From: Gavia stellata
Lineage: Eukaryota; Chordata; Aves; Gaviiformes; Gaviidae
Assembly: GCF_030936135.1 (NCBI RefSeq)
Contig: NC_082613.1
Location: forward strand, 186,001-250,000
Reading direction: 5' to 3'
DNA: 64,000 bases
Positions 50,701 to 63,887 of the stretch are shown in pieces. A program made the position numbers and the translations under genes. The notes under the pieces are model-generated. The model did no database searches and was not told the DNA's origin. It worked only from the letters and a program-made list of their open reading frames with translations. Numbering within the stretch: position 1 is the stretch's first letter; each line of letters begins with the position of its first letter.

Positions 50701-53700
50701 GGTGTTTCTTCCATGGATTTTTCTTCTTTGTTTTTTAATCAGTTTATCCTTTTGACATCTACAGCACTGTGTGGAAATGAAGTTCCACAGTTACTTGTCC
50801 TATTAAAAAAAAAAAGTACTTCCTGTATTTTAAACATGTCACTTAATATTCATTTGGTTCCCTCTACATATTTTGTAATGAGAAATTGTAAATTCCTCTG
50901 TCTTCTCCATACCATTCATAACCATATAGATACCTCTCTCACATCAACCCTTAGTCATGCCTTTTCTAAGCTGCAGTCTTAGTCTGTTAACACTGTAACT
51001 ATGGCAGCCATACCAGAGTGCTAATCATTCTTTCCATGCTTCCCCTAGCTCTTAGCTTGTTCCAGTACTACTGTGCTTGTTTCTTGTCTTTCAGTCAGTT
51101 ATTAATGCAAGAAGGGGCTTTTGTTTTTACCCTTTAGCAGCTGAGTGTTTTGGGTTTTTTAAGACGCTTTAGTGAAGCACCTCATAAAAATCTTCTTCAG
51201 AGTCCAGGAGTTGTACTTAACTGTACTCATTCTGACTTACTGATTTTTTCAGAGACCTTTAGTATTGTGGTGGGTTAACCTCGTCTGGCTGCCGGCTGCC
51301 CACCAAGCCACTCTCTCGCTTTCCCTCCTCAACAGGACAAGGGAAGAAAACAAGATGGAAAAGTTCATGGATTGGGCAAAACAGACTCAACTTGGGGAAA
51401 ATTAATTTTTTTGCCAGTTAAAAATCGAGTAGGATGGTGAGGGACAAAGACAAAAGTAAAACCACGTTCCCTCCACCCCCTTCTTTCTGGGCTCAACTTT
51501 ACTCCTTCACTGCCCACTCTTCTGCCTCCTCTGCCCATTAGGCTGTGCAGGGGGATGGGGAATGGAGGTTGCAGTCAGTCCATAACATTGCGTCTCTGCT
51601 GCTCCTTCTTCGTCACGCTTTTCCCCTGCTCCAGTGTGGGGTCCCTCCGATGGGATACAGTCTTTCACAAACTGCTTCAGTGTGGGTCCCCCACAAGACA
51701 CAGTCCGTCAGAAACAGACTGCTCCAGTGTGGGTCCCCTGTGGGCCACAGCTCCTGCCAGAAAGCCTCCTGCATGGACTCCTCTTGATGGACTGCAGCTC
51801 CTGCCAGGAGCCTGTTCCAGCATGGACCCTCCACCGGCTACAGCTTCCTTCAGTGCATCTCCACCTGCTGCGGCGTAGGGTCCTCCACGGGCTGCAGTGT
51901 GAATATCTGCTCCACCACGGCAGTCCACAGGCGACAGGGGACAACCTCCTTCACTGTGGTCTCTCTACAAGCTGCAGGGGAATCTCTCTGCTCCAGCATC
52001 TGGAGCACCTCCTCCTCCTTCACTGACCTTAATGTCTGCAGGGTTGTTTCTCTCACATGTTTTTTCACTCCTCATTCACAGCTGCTGTGCAGCATTTTTT
52101 ACCCTTTCTTAAATATGCTGCTATAGAAGCGCCACCAGCTTGGCTGACGGGCTCAGCTTTGGCCAGCAGTCAGTTCATCACAGAGCTGTCTGGGACTGGC
52201 TGTGTCTGGCACCGGGCAGCCTTAGCCTCTCCTCACAGAGGCCACCCTCCAGCCCCCTGCTACCAGAACCTTGCCACATAAACCCAATACACATATAGAT
52301 GTGAAACATAACTTCCATCTACAAAAGCCGTAGCAATTCTTCCCTGTTAAATATTTCTTTTTCTTTAGTGGTACTATTCTTTTATTATAGATTCCACCTA
52401 TCTTTCTGGTTACAAATACCTAAATGCCTGATATGTCGTTTAGATTCCTGCCTGAGTCCTCTCTAAAAATTGGCATTACATTTGCCACTTTCTGCAGAGC
52501 ACAATAAGTTGTTTGGCAATGTTCCATTTTACCATGGTTCCTTTGGAATTCTTCAGTGAATATCATCTGGTCCTGGAGATCTGTTTTTCATATTAATGGC
52601 TTGTTCCAGAATGCCTTCTAGTGATGTTCGAATGACAGATTTGAAGACTTCTCTTCTCTCTCAAAAACAAACAAAAAAATGGAAAAAACCAAACTCTGAT
52701 CTGGAAGTTTCCCCAAGGACTCTGATGCAAATAATTCACTTGGCTTTTCTGCTGTAGTTGTTCTGTTTCATTGAAAGCACTTTTAAAGTCTTGATAACTT
52801 ATTGTTGTAACATTTATAGGTCTTCTGTTTTCTTATATATTAGCAACTAATAGTTTTCAGCATGTTTTGCAATCTTTCCTTCAGTCTTTTTTACCTTTCT
52901 GTCTTGTGGTTATGTATTAAATTTTGCACAATTCATGCTGTGCTTTCATTTTGTTTCAAGCCAGGTCCTGATATTTACAGAATGACAATTACTTTTTCTT
53001 TGTTTTTCTCTGATGTTAAAACATCTTTGTTCATTTTTTTTGTGTGTGTGGAGGGGTTATAATTTCCTAAGATTTTTGCTGTTTTGTGATATAAATTTAT
53101 TCTGGAGCTCAAATCTGACAACAGCTGAAAAACCTAGCGTTTGCAGGTAGTTTAAATTTTCAGTTGATCAACTTAAAAAGCTTTCCCCTTTTCAAGTTGG
53201 TCCTTTTTTTAACTGACGATCATTGTACTGAATATGCTGGGTTTTGCTGGTTTTTGGTTGGGTGTGGGGGTTTTTCCCTCACATGAAAGTGTTGAATTTG
53301 AGTAGTGATACTTGCACCACTCAGGAATAAATACTGCATTGCTGCTTCTCCTGTTACATCTTTGACTAGCTAGGTACCAATCCAGGTGGTTGCAAGTCTC
53401 TGGTGGCAGGACTGGGGACTTAATGTTGTTAATTTTAATTTGTGCTTATAATGAGGAAAAATAAAATATGATTCCACAAAACAATAAAATTATCTTCATA
53501 AATGCAAATACTTTATTGCTTCCCTGGCTGCCAAACTGTAGCCTGTTTTATTAGGAGAAGGTGGTGACATTTTTCTCTTGTCCAGCTTATTCAGCTTGGA
53601 CAGGCTTTTTCCTTGCTACCAGATCTCTTCTAACTGCATTCTTTGTTTTCTCAGTTACAGTGAGATGTTGGCTTTCACCCTGACTGCCTTCTTGGAGCTC

Positions 53701-56700
53701 ATGGACCATGGTATTGTCTCTTGGGACATGGTCTCAATAACATTCATTAAACAGGTGAGTTTGGGTAAAGGGGGTGAGTGGATGCTATTTCTTTTTGTGC
53801 TTTAATGCAGCTTCCAGGAAGAGCAAGATGACTCTAAGAAGCTGAGTACTCACTGAGAGCACAGTGCACCCAGCTTTCTGAGCCTGTCTCCCTTAGCTTG
53901 TCTCGCTCACCACAAGGTTTCCTGGATGGGCATCTGTTGACCTGCTGGTTCATCTGTTTTTAGATTGCAGGGTATGTGAGTCAGCCTATGGTAGATGTCT
54001 CCATCCTCCAACGATCCCTAGCCATTCTAGAAAGCATGGTGCTAAACAGTCAGACTCTGTATCAGAAGATAGCAGAAGAGATCACCGTGGGGCAGCTCAT
54101 TTCTCATCTGCAAGTGTGAGTGTCCACCCAACAGTGGTGTGATTTAAATCAATTTTATGAATATCTGTTAATTTGAAAATACATCCTTTTACGTTTAAAA
54201 CACTTAAAGATGTTATTTTTAAAGTATTACTGATACAACATCTTACTTGAACTTTAGGATTTCTAACAGATTTTTAAAAAGTAAAATCCTGGAAAAATAT
54301 GTTCTGTGTTCTAGAAACACTTAATCACGTGAGTATATGTCTTCAACGAAGATATTTTGCTTTAACAACTGCACAAGTGTGTTCAGTGTTAGGACCAAAC
54401 CTGCTTTTTACTAAAACAACTTCCCAAAGCTTCTGCATCCAGTCATCTGTCACCTTCACCCCTCTTTAAATTGTCTCCACTAGAATCTAAGAGCTCATCA
54501 TCTTCTGGGTTTTGTCCTCCATATTAAAGAAGAAAACAATGGCTTTTCTTGCTTTTTTCCCCACCGTCCTTCCTCTCTTTTCAAACGAACTGACAAATTA
54601 ATAGCTGGCTTTTAAGGCTGTTTGTCTAGGTCAGTTCTACTCTTCTATAAAAAAAGAATCATGCATTTATTAGAGCTTTAAGTAGGTGGTTTTATTCTCA
54701 AGCCTTTTAATTCTGAAAATGTGGAAAAGCACCATTTGTGAATATGATTAATATTCCTTAATCAATGAACAGTAGTTTAACAAAATTATAGTGCAAACAA
54801 TGTATTGCATCAATGTCACTGTGTGCTTAGAGTGTTTCTACATTTGCACTTGGTTAACAGAAAAGCTAAACAGGTTCTTATGAACGCTGCAGCAACTTTG
54901 TTCTCCAAAGAGTATATGTTCTTTCAGCTTTATAATTTCTATTTTAGTAAAACACAGGTTTGGTCCTAACACTGAACATACTTGTAGGGTTGTTTAAGCA
55001 AAATACCTTTGTTCAAGACATATACTCATATGCTTAAGTGCTTCCAGAACACAGAAGGTTGCTGAAGAAAGTATCTGTGCTGGGAATATTGTAGAAAGGG
55101 AGGCTGGAGAGTGAGTCAGAATTTGCTAGTGTTTGTTTGGGAAGACTGTCAGGAGGGAACAATCTTTAACAGATAGGTTCTGGAAGAACAGGTCCATGGA
55201 AACAAGTCTGAAAGAGATGAATTAGAAGAGGAGAAATTAATTTTAAAACTGTTTTGCTGTATCAAAAAGCAAGCAGTGTAGTGAAAAGACCGGCAAACCC
55301 CAAAAAGGAGGGTAGAGAGGCGACATGACAGACTTCAGAGACCTGCGAAGCTTGGAGGCCCAAGGAAAACCTAGGATGATACATGAACATTTGCATGTTT
55401 GAAGTATGGCAGATTGACCAAAATGAAGAAGATTTGGAAGGGAGCAATAGAAGAGAGAATATGGTTGTTATCCACAGACGTGCCAGGGATAAATGGCAAA
55501 GTGGGGGAAATAGCTATTTAAGCTAAAAGATGTTTTAGCTTTAGATATTTTATAAAAGTTTAATTTTTACATATATATATAGAGATAAAAAATATCTACA
55601 TATTTTTTTAAAAAGTATACACACACAAATTCATTTAGGTGATGCACTGGACTTCTGTTAACCAGGAGAGCTTGAAGTTCTGCAGAAGTCTCCGAAAAGC
55701 AGTAGTATAGCAAAAAAAAAAACAAAACTGGATTTGATAGCGCATCAAGATGGGGGTGGAAAAGAGTGTGATCAGCATTTGGAAACTTATTCAAAACAAG
55801 TGAAACCACGTGCTGTGTGTGATCTAGGAAGGGACTAAGCACCCTTTACCTGAAGAAGCTCTTCAGTGAGAATAAGAAAAGGATGTGTGGGTTAGGCCAA
55901 ATTATTGAGGTTGGAAGGCAATGCCATAAAAGAGAGGCGTGCCTCCTCCTTAGTTCCATTTGCGTTTGGTGGCTTCCATTGACATAGGGAGAAAAATTAC
56001 CTGCTCCATATAAGTTTCTGGCTGTATCCATATAACAGGCTGCAGTATAACTAGGCTTTACAGAGATAGTTTCAGTATTGGAAACGAACTGTGGTGATGC
56101 TGAATTCTGAGCTCTGCTGTGCTGCAATCTTCACTGTCTTCTGAATAATGGAGCTATTAGTCAGCGATTTCTGTCAGCTTTTTGCAGGCCTTATGAAGAG
56201 TTGGATGGCATGAAAGTAGATAGCTGTAGTAAATGTTCTTACAGTGCAAGCAAAGCAGCAAGCTGTAATGTTCTATACTGTCTGTTCTCCTATGATCCTT
56301 CCATTTTTGTTTTTGCAGCTCAAACCAAGAGATTCAGACATATGCCATTGCCCTGATCAATGCTCTCTTCCTGAAGGCACCTGAGGACAAGAGACAGGTT
56401 TGTTCTTGCTTTTTGACTTTAAACCTGAATAATGATTACTGCCTGGCTGTTTACTTTATGCCTCAGAAATCATATTGTCTGGGCAAGGCAGACCTCAGAC
56501 CTTGCCAAGAACTTATGTAGCTGTTTCAGTGTGGCAACACAGGAGAAAAAGTACCATCCCATTAATAATGTGTTCTGGAGCAGCACATCTATGTTTAGGA
56601 GATGCTCAGAAAGGAATCTGAAAGGCCTTGAGAGACAAAAAGTAATCCTCTATAGAGCATGGAAAATTTTTTTTAAGAAAGTTAATTCTGTATGGGAGAG

Positions 56701-59700
56701 GTAGGCTGGGTAGAGTCCTTGGGGTTGTATGTACTTAATAAACAAACACCCCACCTCCACCTCCCGCAAAAAAGGGACCGTTCTTAAGTCACAGGGGGAT
56801 ATTCCCGCTGGCAAATGTGAGAAATGAAACACCTGTCCTGCTGTGAGGAAACCCCCAACATCTCAGCTACATGCAAGATGTGCATATGTCTGTATTGTGT
56901 AGCTTTGCTGTGCCTTTCTTCTCTAGTGCCCCGTTTGTGCCTTATTTCTGGACTCCGAGCTAAATCCTGTCTGCTTCTCTTTGTGCCTTTTTTTGCTTTC
57001 TGCCAGCAGGACAAGCTGCTTAACCCACTAGATCTGCCCATCACTGTAAGTAACTCAAGCCTGGGGGCTGGTCATGCGGAACTGTAGGCATGTTAGCTTT
57101 TCTCCAGTTACGCCTCCTTGTATCTCAGAAATTATGCGTACGGGCTTCAGATAGTGGATGAGCCTAGGGAGAAGGGCGGGAGGACTCCTGGGGTTGTACT
57201 CAGATTGTGAAGGGGAGAATAATCAGTAGCAGGAGAAATCTTCAATGACTTATTTTGCACACAAGATAACAAAGATGATTGTAAAAGGCAACTGATACCA
57301 CAAGACTGACCAGGTGAACCAATTTTAAAACTGGAACCAGTTCTTTGGCAGTCTGGGCCTCCTTAAACTTAATACAGCCTGAGTTTATACCCCAAATCTC
57401 GCTTGCCTGAATGACTGTTTCATATCCAGCTGCATCATTCTAAAGGTAGAGCTGTTTGTCTGTGAAGAGAAGTCACAGAACTTAGTGCTGATTGGGCGCT
57501 AGAGCATACATTTTGCCTAACCTGTGACTTCTGGGAATTGTACTATAAGAATGTTTTTTGCCCTGTGCTATCCCCAGGGGAATCACCACTCTTGTTAATG
57601 GGTTGATTTGGAACCTTCTGTATCTTGAGATTCCGGTACTTTTTTTAGATTTTCTGGGTGGCACAGAGAATGCTCCACTTTTGCCAAGGATGCAGTGCCT
57701 TCGGAGGGGAAACTATGGTCTTAATAAATCTTACATAATTTCTAAAATTAATGGATATGCTTAACACCTGAAAATAGGGAAGAACATACTCTGTTGGTAA
57801 TTTGGCCAAGATACAAAACTTCATAGCAAACAAAATTCCAAGGGATCTTTCACTTCTTTTCTTTTTTTTTTTTTTCTTTCTTGAACACAATCCACATGAC
57901 CACAAAGGGCCATCAGGATGATTAAGGAACTGAAATACCTTTCATATGAATAGAGGCTAGAGATTTGGGGTTGCTCAGCCTTGAGAAGAGAAGGCTCAGA
58001 GGCATCTTATCAACGTGTGTAAATATCTGATGGAAGGAAATAAAGAAGAGGTAGCCTGACTTTTCTCAATAGTGCCTGCTGACAGGACAAGAGGCAATGG
58101 GCACAGCTTAAAACCCAGGAAATTCCACCTGAACGCACACACACAAAAAAAGAAAAAAAGTTAATATGAGGGTGGTCAGACACTGGAACAGGTTACCCAG
58201 AGAGATTGTGGAGCCTCCATCAGTGGAGATATTAAAAACCTGACTGGACGCGGTCCTGTGCAACTTGCTCTGTCTTCTGTTGCTTGAACCAGGGGAGTTG
58301 GACTAGATGATCTCAAGATGTTTCTTCCAACTTAAATGATTCTGTGATTCTATGACCCCGTCAAGCAGCAAAGTGGGCATTATTGGACTCTCAGCAGAAC
58401 ATAGATCCCTTAGCAGTGGTTAGGCTGTGTGCGTGCTCATGCTTCTTACTATGCTATTTAGAATTGTTTAATTGTCTTTGTCCTTCCCGCTGTTTATCTG
58501 CTTCAGTCACCTGTTACTTCATCCATGTACAAACTAATTCCTACAGAGTAAGGATTCTTTGTGTTGCATGTATGAGCAAATCCTAACAGCAGGCCTTGTT
58601 CTATTCTCAGTACTACATCTCACGAATCGTAGTAAAAAATAATGACTCAGAGGGTAGTGTGTTATCTCTGAAACCACTTCCTGCTTCATCTAGATGCTTC
58701 TTAGATATCTTCCACTCAAGCACTGACTCATTTTGGTTGTAACATGAGCACTGCTGAACTTGCAGTGGCTTGCCTATCAGCCAGCATATCACGTTCTTCT
58801 TTCAGGAGGTTTTTGTCTGGAGCAAAAGTGATAATAGGGACTTGGAATGAGGCTAACATACACGTTTTTACCAGAGTCCTTATGAAGCCTGTCAAGAGCA
58901 GGGTTGATATGAGCAGTTGGAACAGTCTTGGATTGCTCAGAATATACAGCTGATTGAGTGCAATTGTCTAAGACTGCACATCTGCTTCCAATTCTCAATC
59001 TGCACTGCATAGGAATGTGAAGAGATCTCAGACTGGCAGTTCTTTTGGAACTTCTTCCAGATGTTGTCTTGCCCAACACATTTTTCTTACCCAAAGATTT
59101 TGCTTATAACAGCAATCTTCTGATAATATTCCATCTTGACATTAGCATTTGTGCCACTCTTCTAGCAGGCGTAATGAGATTGCTGGTATTTTAAAAAGTG
59201 CGTCTTCACAATTTACAAGGAAAGCACAGGTTAGATATTTGCAGGTGCATGTGTAATTGGTCCCAGAACTGAAGGCTTGCAGCAGATACTTGCATCTGCT
59301 GTGACTGTTTGTCATCGTGACTTGATGGTTGGGAAACCCTCCTCATCTGGGGAAGGAAGCCATGCAGTAAAGAGGGAAACTGGAAGTTTTCCTAAAGGAA
59401 AAGCATGAAAATTATTTATCCTTTATTTTTGTAAACTGAAGTGCTTCTGCAAATTGTCCTTAAACTGACTTCTAAACATCTCTTTAGGAACTGAGAAATG
59501 TCAGAGGGAGAGTTTTTGAGAGGGAGGAGACCTGAAAACTACATCCTCTAGCCCTTGTTATCTTGGGTGTATACCTAGGTATAGAAAGTTGTGAAATGAT
59601 AATTGAAGGAACCTCTTGTAGATTACAGATTTTTCTGGGCAACCCACAGCATGTTCCCTGCTGCCATATCTCCTGATATTGAAGTATCACTAGATGTCCA

Positions 59701-62700
59701 GTGTTAAGCTAGATTTTCTTCTGTTTTTTGACTACCCTAGTGTCTTTCTCCACATTAATGATGTTTTGTAGGGGAGCCATCCATCAGTTGTGCCATGGCA
59801 AAGATGACCCTTGCATCCCAACTTGATGCTTACTTTGTGGTGAGATGCCATGCTAAATTGACAGTCTGTAGTAAAAGCACTTTGTTGTGTGCCAGTGCTA
59901 TCTCCAATTCATAGGCTTCCTTCTTTCTCTCCTTTCTGCACAATGTGGGCTTTTTGTTTATATTTCACTCATGTTATTTCATCTCTAAATTCCACAACAG
60001 GAAATGGCTAATGCATTTGCCCAGAAGCACCTGAGGTCTATAATCCTGAATGTAAGTATGTCTGGAATGACGGAGTGCTTCCTAATGTTCTCTCAATTGA
60101 GGTTTCACTTGTGCAGAGTGTAAATTCTGCTGCCCTCAAGGCACTTCCAGAAAAGTGACTCTTTCAAAGGTGAAGTTGGAGCCCCTTGTTCAAAAGGGAG
60201 TTATCAGGATGCTTCTTTCTGCTATTGCAGAGCATTATCATTATGCTTCTGATGGAATATGGAGGTTAAACGGCTCTGTCTTCATATACAGAGATGTACA
60301 TGTAGCCTGGCATATGCCTACAGCTAATACCTCAGTTTTTATTTGTATTCCCTTCATTTCTACCCTATCCTTTATTTTGCAGCATGTGATCAGAGGAAAC
60401 CGCCCGATTAAAACAGAAATGGCACATCAGCTGTATGTGCTACAGGTCCTGACCTTTAATCTCCTGGAAGAGAGAATGATGACCAAGATGGATCCCAATG
60501 ATCAGGTCACTATTAGAGCTGAGTAAGGTCTGATAGAATAGGATGTACAAGGGGCCTTATTCCTGAGCTCTTTAGCTCCCAAGAATTTGCAGTAGATGGT
60601 GCATAAAGTTTCAAAACCACCCCTCACATTGTAGTCCTTGAGATTAGGATATGCTCATGACTATCCTGCTGTACGCTGTGGGACTTTTAGAGATGTTAGG
60701 TGGTCACTGGAAGCTGTATATTCCTTTCTTGACCAGTGTGATGCCAGCTGTCAAACTGATTAGTCCACCTCTATGGAGGGCATGTCCTTTTATCCATTTC
60801 CTTGCAGTATACAAGGAAGCTTGGAATTTTTAAGATGTCTGTTACTCAGTTCTTGTAGTCTTGAGTGAGAAATGCCTTAGCAATATCTGAATGCCTAGAA
60901 ATTGCCTTTAGTTAAACTTGAGGCAGTTAAAGGAAAATGGAAACAAATATTTTGCTTTACCCAATATACTGAAGCTTGTCATTTTGAAATGGATTGCCTC
61001 TTCTTACATAATGTTAATGACCTTTGGCATCTCTCTGTATTCACTGTGTGAGCTCTGGAGAGAGAGGTGGGACTGTGTATTACGTGAAAATACTGCCCTA
61101 GTGATCGATCACGTTATCATTTCCCTGCATTCTGTCCTTCAGGCACAGAGAGACATCATATTTGAGTTGAGAAGAATTGCGTTTGATGCAGAGTCTGACA
61201 GCAACACCGTCCCTGGCAGTGGAACAGAAAAACGCAAAGCCATGTACACCAAGGACTACAAGATGCTGGGATTCACTGTATGCATCTAGAGAGAGTGCTG
61301 ATAGTAAAGCATGTAAAGGCAATCTAAGCGATCTCCATCAGAGTTGTGGGGAAATAAGGAACAGAAGTAGCTATTTGCTTTACCATACTTCTGGATCTGA
61401 ATTTTAGAAATTCAGCTACACTCAGACTCCCAGGGAAGATCATTATGACTTGCCGATTGGCTAAATGTCAGGGCTCATTAGCCACATTCTCTGGAGATAC
61501 TTACTTACCATACGCACCTATTCTGTGAAGAACTTAGAAGATGGAATCAGCCTTTCTTCTAGAAAGTTCAGACAGGGTTGTCAGCAGGTGTCCAGGGTCC
61601 AAGGATAGATATGAGGGAGTGCTTGATGGACTGGCAGTCGTAAAATTCATTCAGAAGAGGTTCTCACACAATTTCTTTGAGCTAATTTGTTTGGGTTCCT
61701 TCTACACACTCTTTTCACAGAATCACATCAATCCAGCCATGGATTTTACTCAGACTCCCCCAGGGATGCTGGCATTGGACAACATGCTCTACTTGGCCAA
61801 ATTTCATCAGGACACCTATATCAGGGTAAGTGAAGCTGTTGCGTTTTTTGCAGATACCAACACCTCTACAGCTCTTCTTAGTGTGTGTTGCATCCTCTTC
61901 TTGTAGATTGTTCTGGAGAACAGCAGTCGAGAAGATAAGCATGAGTGTCCCTTTGGGCGCAGCGCCATTGAGCTTACCAGGATGCTTTGTGAGATCCTGC
62001 AAGTTGGGGAACTACGTAAGTACCATTTATTACCCCAGCTTTCCAAGATGCTGGGCTGATGCTTCTGGAAGTAGCTTACAGGCTGACCAATGTTCACAAG
62101 CATTTGTACCTCGATCTCGCTTCCGCCATGTGAGGACAGGGAGCCTGGAGTTGCACTGTCAGTGTCCCAGTGATAATACCAGTATTGAAGTAAAGTAAAA
62201 AATTTTGTCCTGTGCACTCTGGTTCTCCTGAAAAGCTGACACAAGTGGAAGGCTTCAACTTCCTGAAACTTCAGCAGAGTGCTGTATAAAAAAAACACTC
62301 CAGAAACCATCATGAACTTGAGAAAAGTTTAGTAGCTTTGACAGTCTCAAAACAGCATTCTGAGACAATTCAACGCTACAAGAAATTCTGCCAGAGGAGA
62401 GTGGGAAACAACTGTAAGCAGTCATTTGGAGGGTCTAGTATGAAAAGGGCACATGAGTCACAGAGGCTTGCATGGTGAAATGTGGGGATAGTTGCCATTC
62501 CCAATATAGAGTGTCTATGGGGAGATGAAGCATTGAACTGTCTTAATCTCTTCGAGTTAGTACTATCGTACGCCGTCAGGTTTCTGTCACTGTGGTGGAT
62601 TTTAGTTACTCTTAGTAGCTCTTGTGCAATATGCTCACGTGGTTGTGGTTTCTGTTTCTTCCTGAAGCCAATGAAGGCCGGAATGACTATCACCCCATGT

Positions 62701-63887
62701 TTTTCACCCATGACCGTGCATTTGAGGAGCTATTTGCCATCTGCATCCAGCTGTTGAACAAGACCTGGAAAGAAATGAGGGCAACAGCAGAAGATTTTAA
62801 TAAGGTCAGAGTGGAGAAGAGGTATTTTTGTAGAATCTTTTAGCAGAACAGCACGTGTTCACTCAGCCTGTACGCTTGGTTAAAGAGTAGGGCTCAGAAG
62901 GTATGACAGGACATTGACATGGGCTGTAAGGGAGGATGGTCCAACTTTTATTTGGTATGACCTGAGGTCATTCTTTGTTCCTCTGGATCTTCAAAGTCAG
63001 TAGTACATTGACACTCCTGGCCCCGGTTATTCTGTCAGTTGTGCCCTGGATCTCTGTTGCCATTAAGCAGCGAGAATGTGACTTGCTTTTCTCCCTGTCC
63101 AACCTGTTTAGGTTATGCAGGTTGTGAGGGAACAGATCACACGGGCTCTCCCCTCTAAACCAAACTCCTTGGACCAGTTCAAAAGCAAACTGCGCAGCCT
63201 GAGCTATTCTGAGATTCTGCGACTACGCCAGTCTGAGAGAATGAGCCAAGATGACTTCCAGTCACCACCTATTGTGTAAGTGCCTAATAAAAACCAGTTG
63301 TCTTCTGTGCTTGCTGTTATCTCCGTTTTCTGCTTACTCTTCCATATTTGATTGCCAGGGAGCTGAGAGAGAAAATCCAACCTGAGATCTTAGAGCTGAT
63401 AAAGCAACAGCGCCTGAACAGGCTTTGTGAGGGAAGTAGCTTTCGAAAAATTGGAAATCGCAGGAGGCAAGGTAAAGTGGCAATGTCTACTGCATTTTTT
63501 CATGTGAAGAACTGTAGGCAAATAAGATCTAATGGATTAATCTGTCAGCAGGTGTGTTGCCAGAAAGGAAAGCTGGTTACCTGGGCTGTCTATACCAGCC
63601 AGTAGTTTGGGATGGAACAGATGTGCATTTCTAAGAATACAGCCATCCCCTCATGAACAGGAAGCAGTGCTGAGGAACTGGGGGAGTAGAGGGATTGGGT
63701 GGGGTGACTATAACGTAGTGGCTGCAAGACCTTATGTGGATGATCTTGCTTAGCTTACTCTACTTGATGTGTGTTCCAGAAAGATTTTGGTATTGTCGCC
63801 TGGCTCTGAATCACAAGGTGCTACACTATGGAGATCTGGAAGATAATGCCCAGGGGGAAGTGACCTTTGAATCTCTCCAGGAAAAAA
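47733..63887 (+). CDS. ELMO2: engulfment and cell motility protein 2, 3' end beyond the window
   Basis: Coding exons: 47733-47810 (exon starts 47685), 47947-47987, 48499-48571, 48908-48958, 49941-50122, 53655-53754, 53964-54115, 56319-56397, 57010-57045, 60001-60051, 60383-60505, 61143-61277, 61721-61825, 61907-62015, 62668-62804, 63112-63275, 63359-63471, 63780-63887. About 612 codons of some 720-732 lie inside the window. The start [16 protein letters not shown] is near-identical to human. Order: N-terminal ubiquitin-like/RhoG-binding and armadillo region, ELMO domain (about 310-490, including [12 protein letters not shown]), then the beginning of the PH domain ([18 protein letters not shown]). 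The final helix and SH3-binding proline tail are outside. ELMO2 works with DOCK1-family exchange factors to activate Rac in engulfment and migration. The 36-nt exon 57010-57045 looks like an optional cassette. Confidence 0.95.
51268..52291 (-). mobile_element. solo LTR of an avian endogenous retrovirus
   Basis: About 1.02 kb in ELMO2 intron 5, antisense to the gene. On the minus strand it runs from TGTATTGGGT to AACCCACCA, the TG...CA ends expected of an LTR. The sequence resembles a long LTR family, probably ERVL-like, that recurs in bird genomes as I remember them. No internal viral region and no second LTR are present, so it is a fossil left by LTR-LTR recombination. Divergence from the remembered family pattern suggests an old insertion. 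No clear target-site duplication was found. Confidence 0.7.
54301..55057. repeat. 757-bp inverted-repeat structure with 117-bp arms
   Basis: Arm 54301-54417 and arm 54941-55057 are reverse complements over 117 bp with no gaps and roughly 85% identity by eye. The innermost shared block includes 'gttcagtgttaggaccaaac'. The spacer is 523 bp with no open reading frame of note. It may be a non-autonomous DNA transposon with long terminal inverted repeats, although no target-site duplication is obvious. It lies in the ELMO2 intron between exons 54115 and 56319. Confidence 0.85.
57010..57045 (+). other. ELMO2: ELMO2 36-nt microexon
   Basis: It encodes [12 protein letters not shown] in frame, with a tandem acceptor (ccag/cag) and a perfect gtaagt donor. 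Flanking exons 56319-56397 and 60001-60051 join in frame with or without it, so it is probably an alternatively spliced cassette. I recall a similar 12-residue insert in an ELMO2 isoform from mammals. Confidence 0.7.
57905..58356 (+). mobile_element. CR1 LINE fragment in ELMO2 intron
   Basis: About 450 bp in sense orientation. It reads 'gggccatcaggatgattaag', 'gctcagccttgagaagagaa', 'ggttacccagagagattgtg' and 'gagttggactagatgatctc', and ends 'gattctgtgattctatga', the CR1 3' octamer-type tail. It is 5'-truncated and carries an internal A-rich expansion near 58140-58160. Confidence 0.9.

Noticed and set aside
51545-52126. Overlapping small frames with repetitive CSSVG/LQCG-type peptides
   Set aside because: They fall inside the solo LTR and reflect its internal near-repeats; not viral or host genes.
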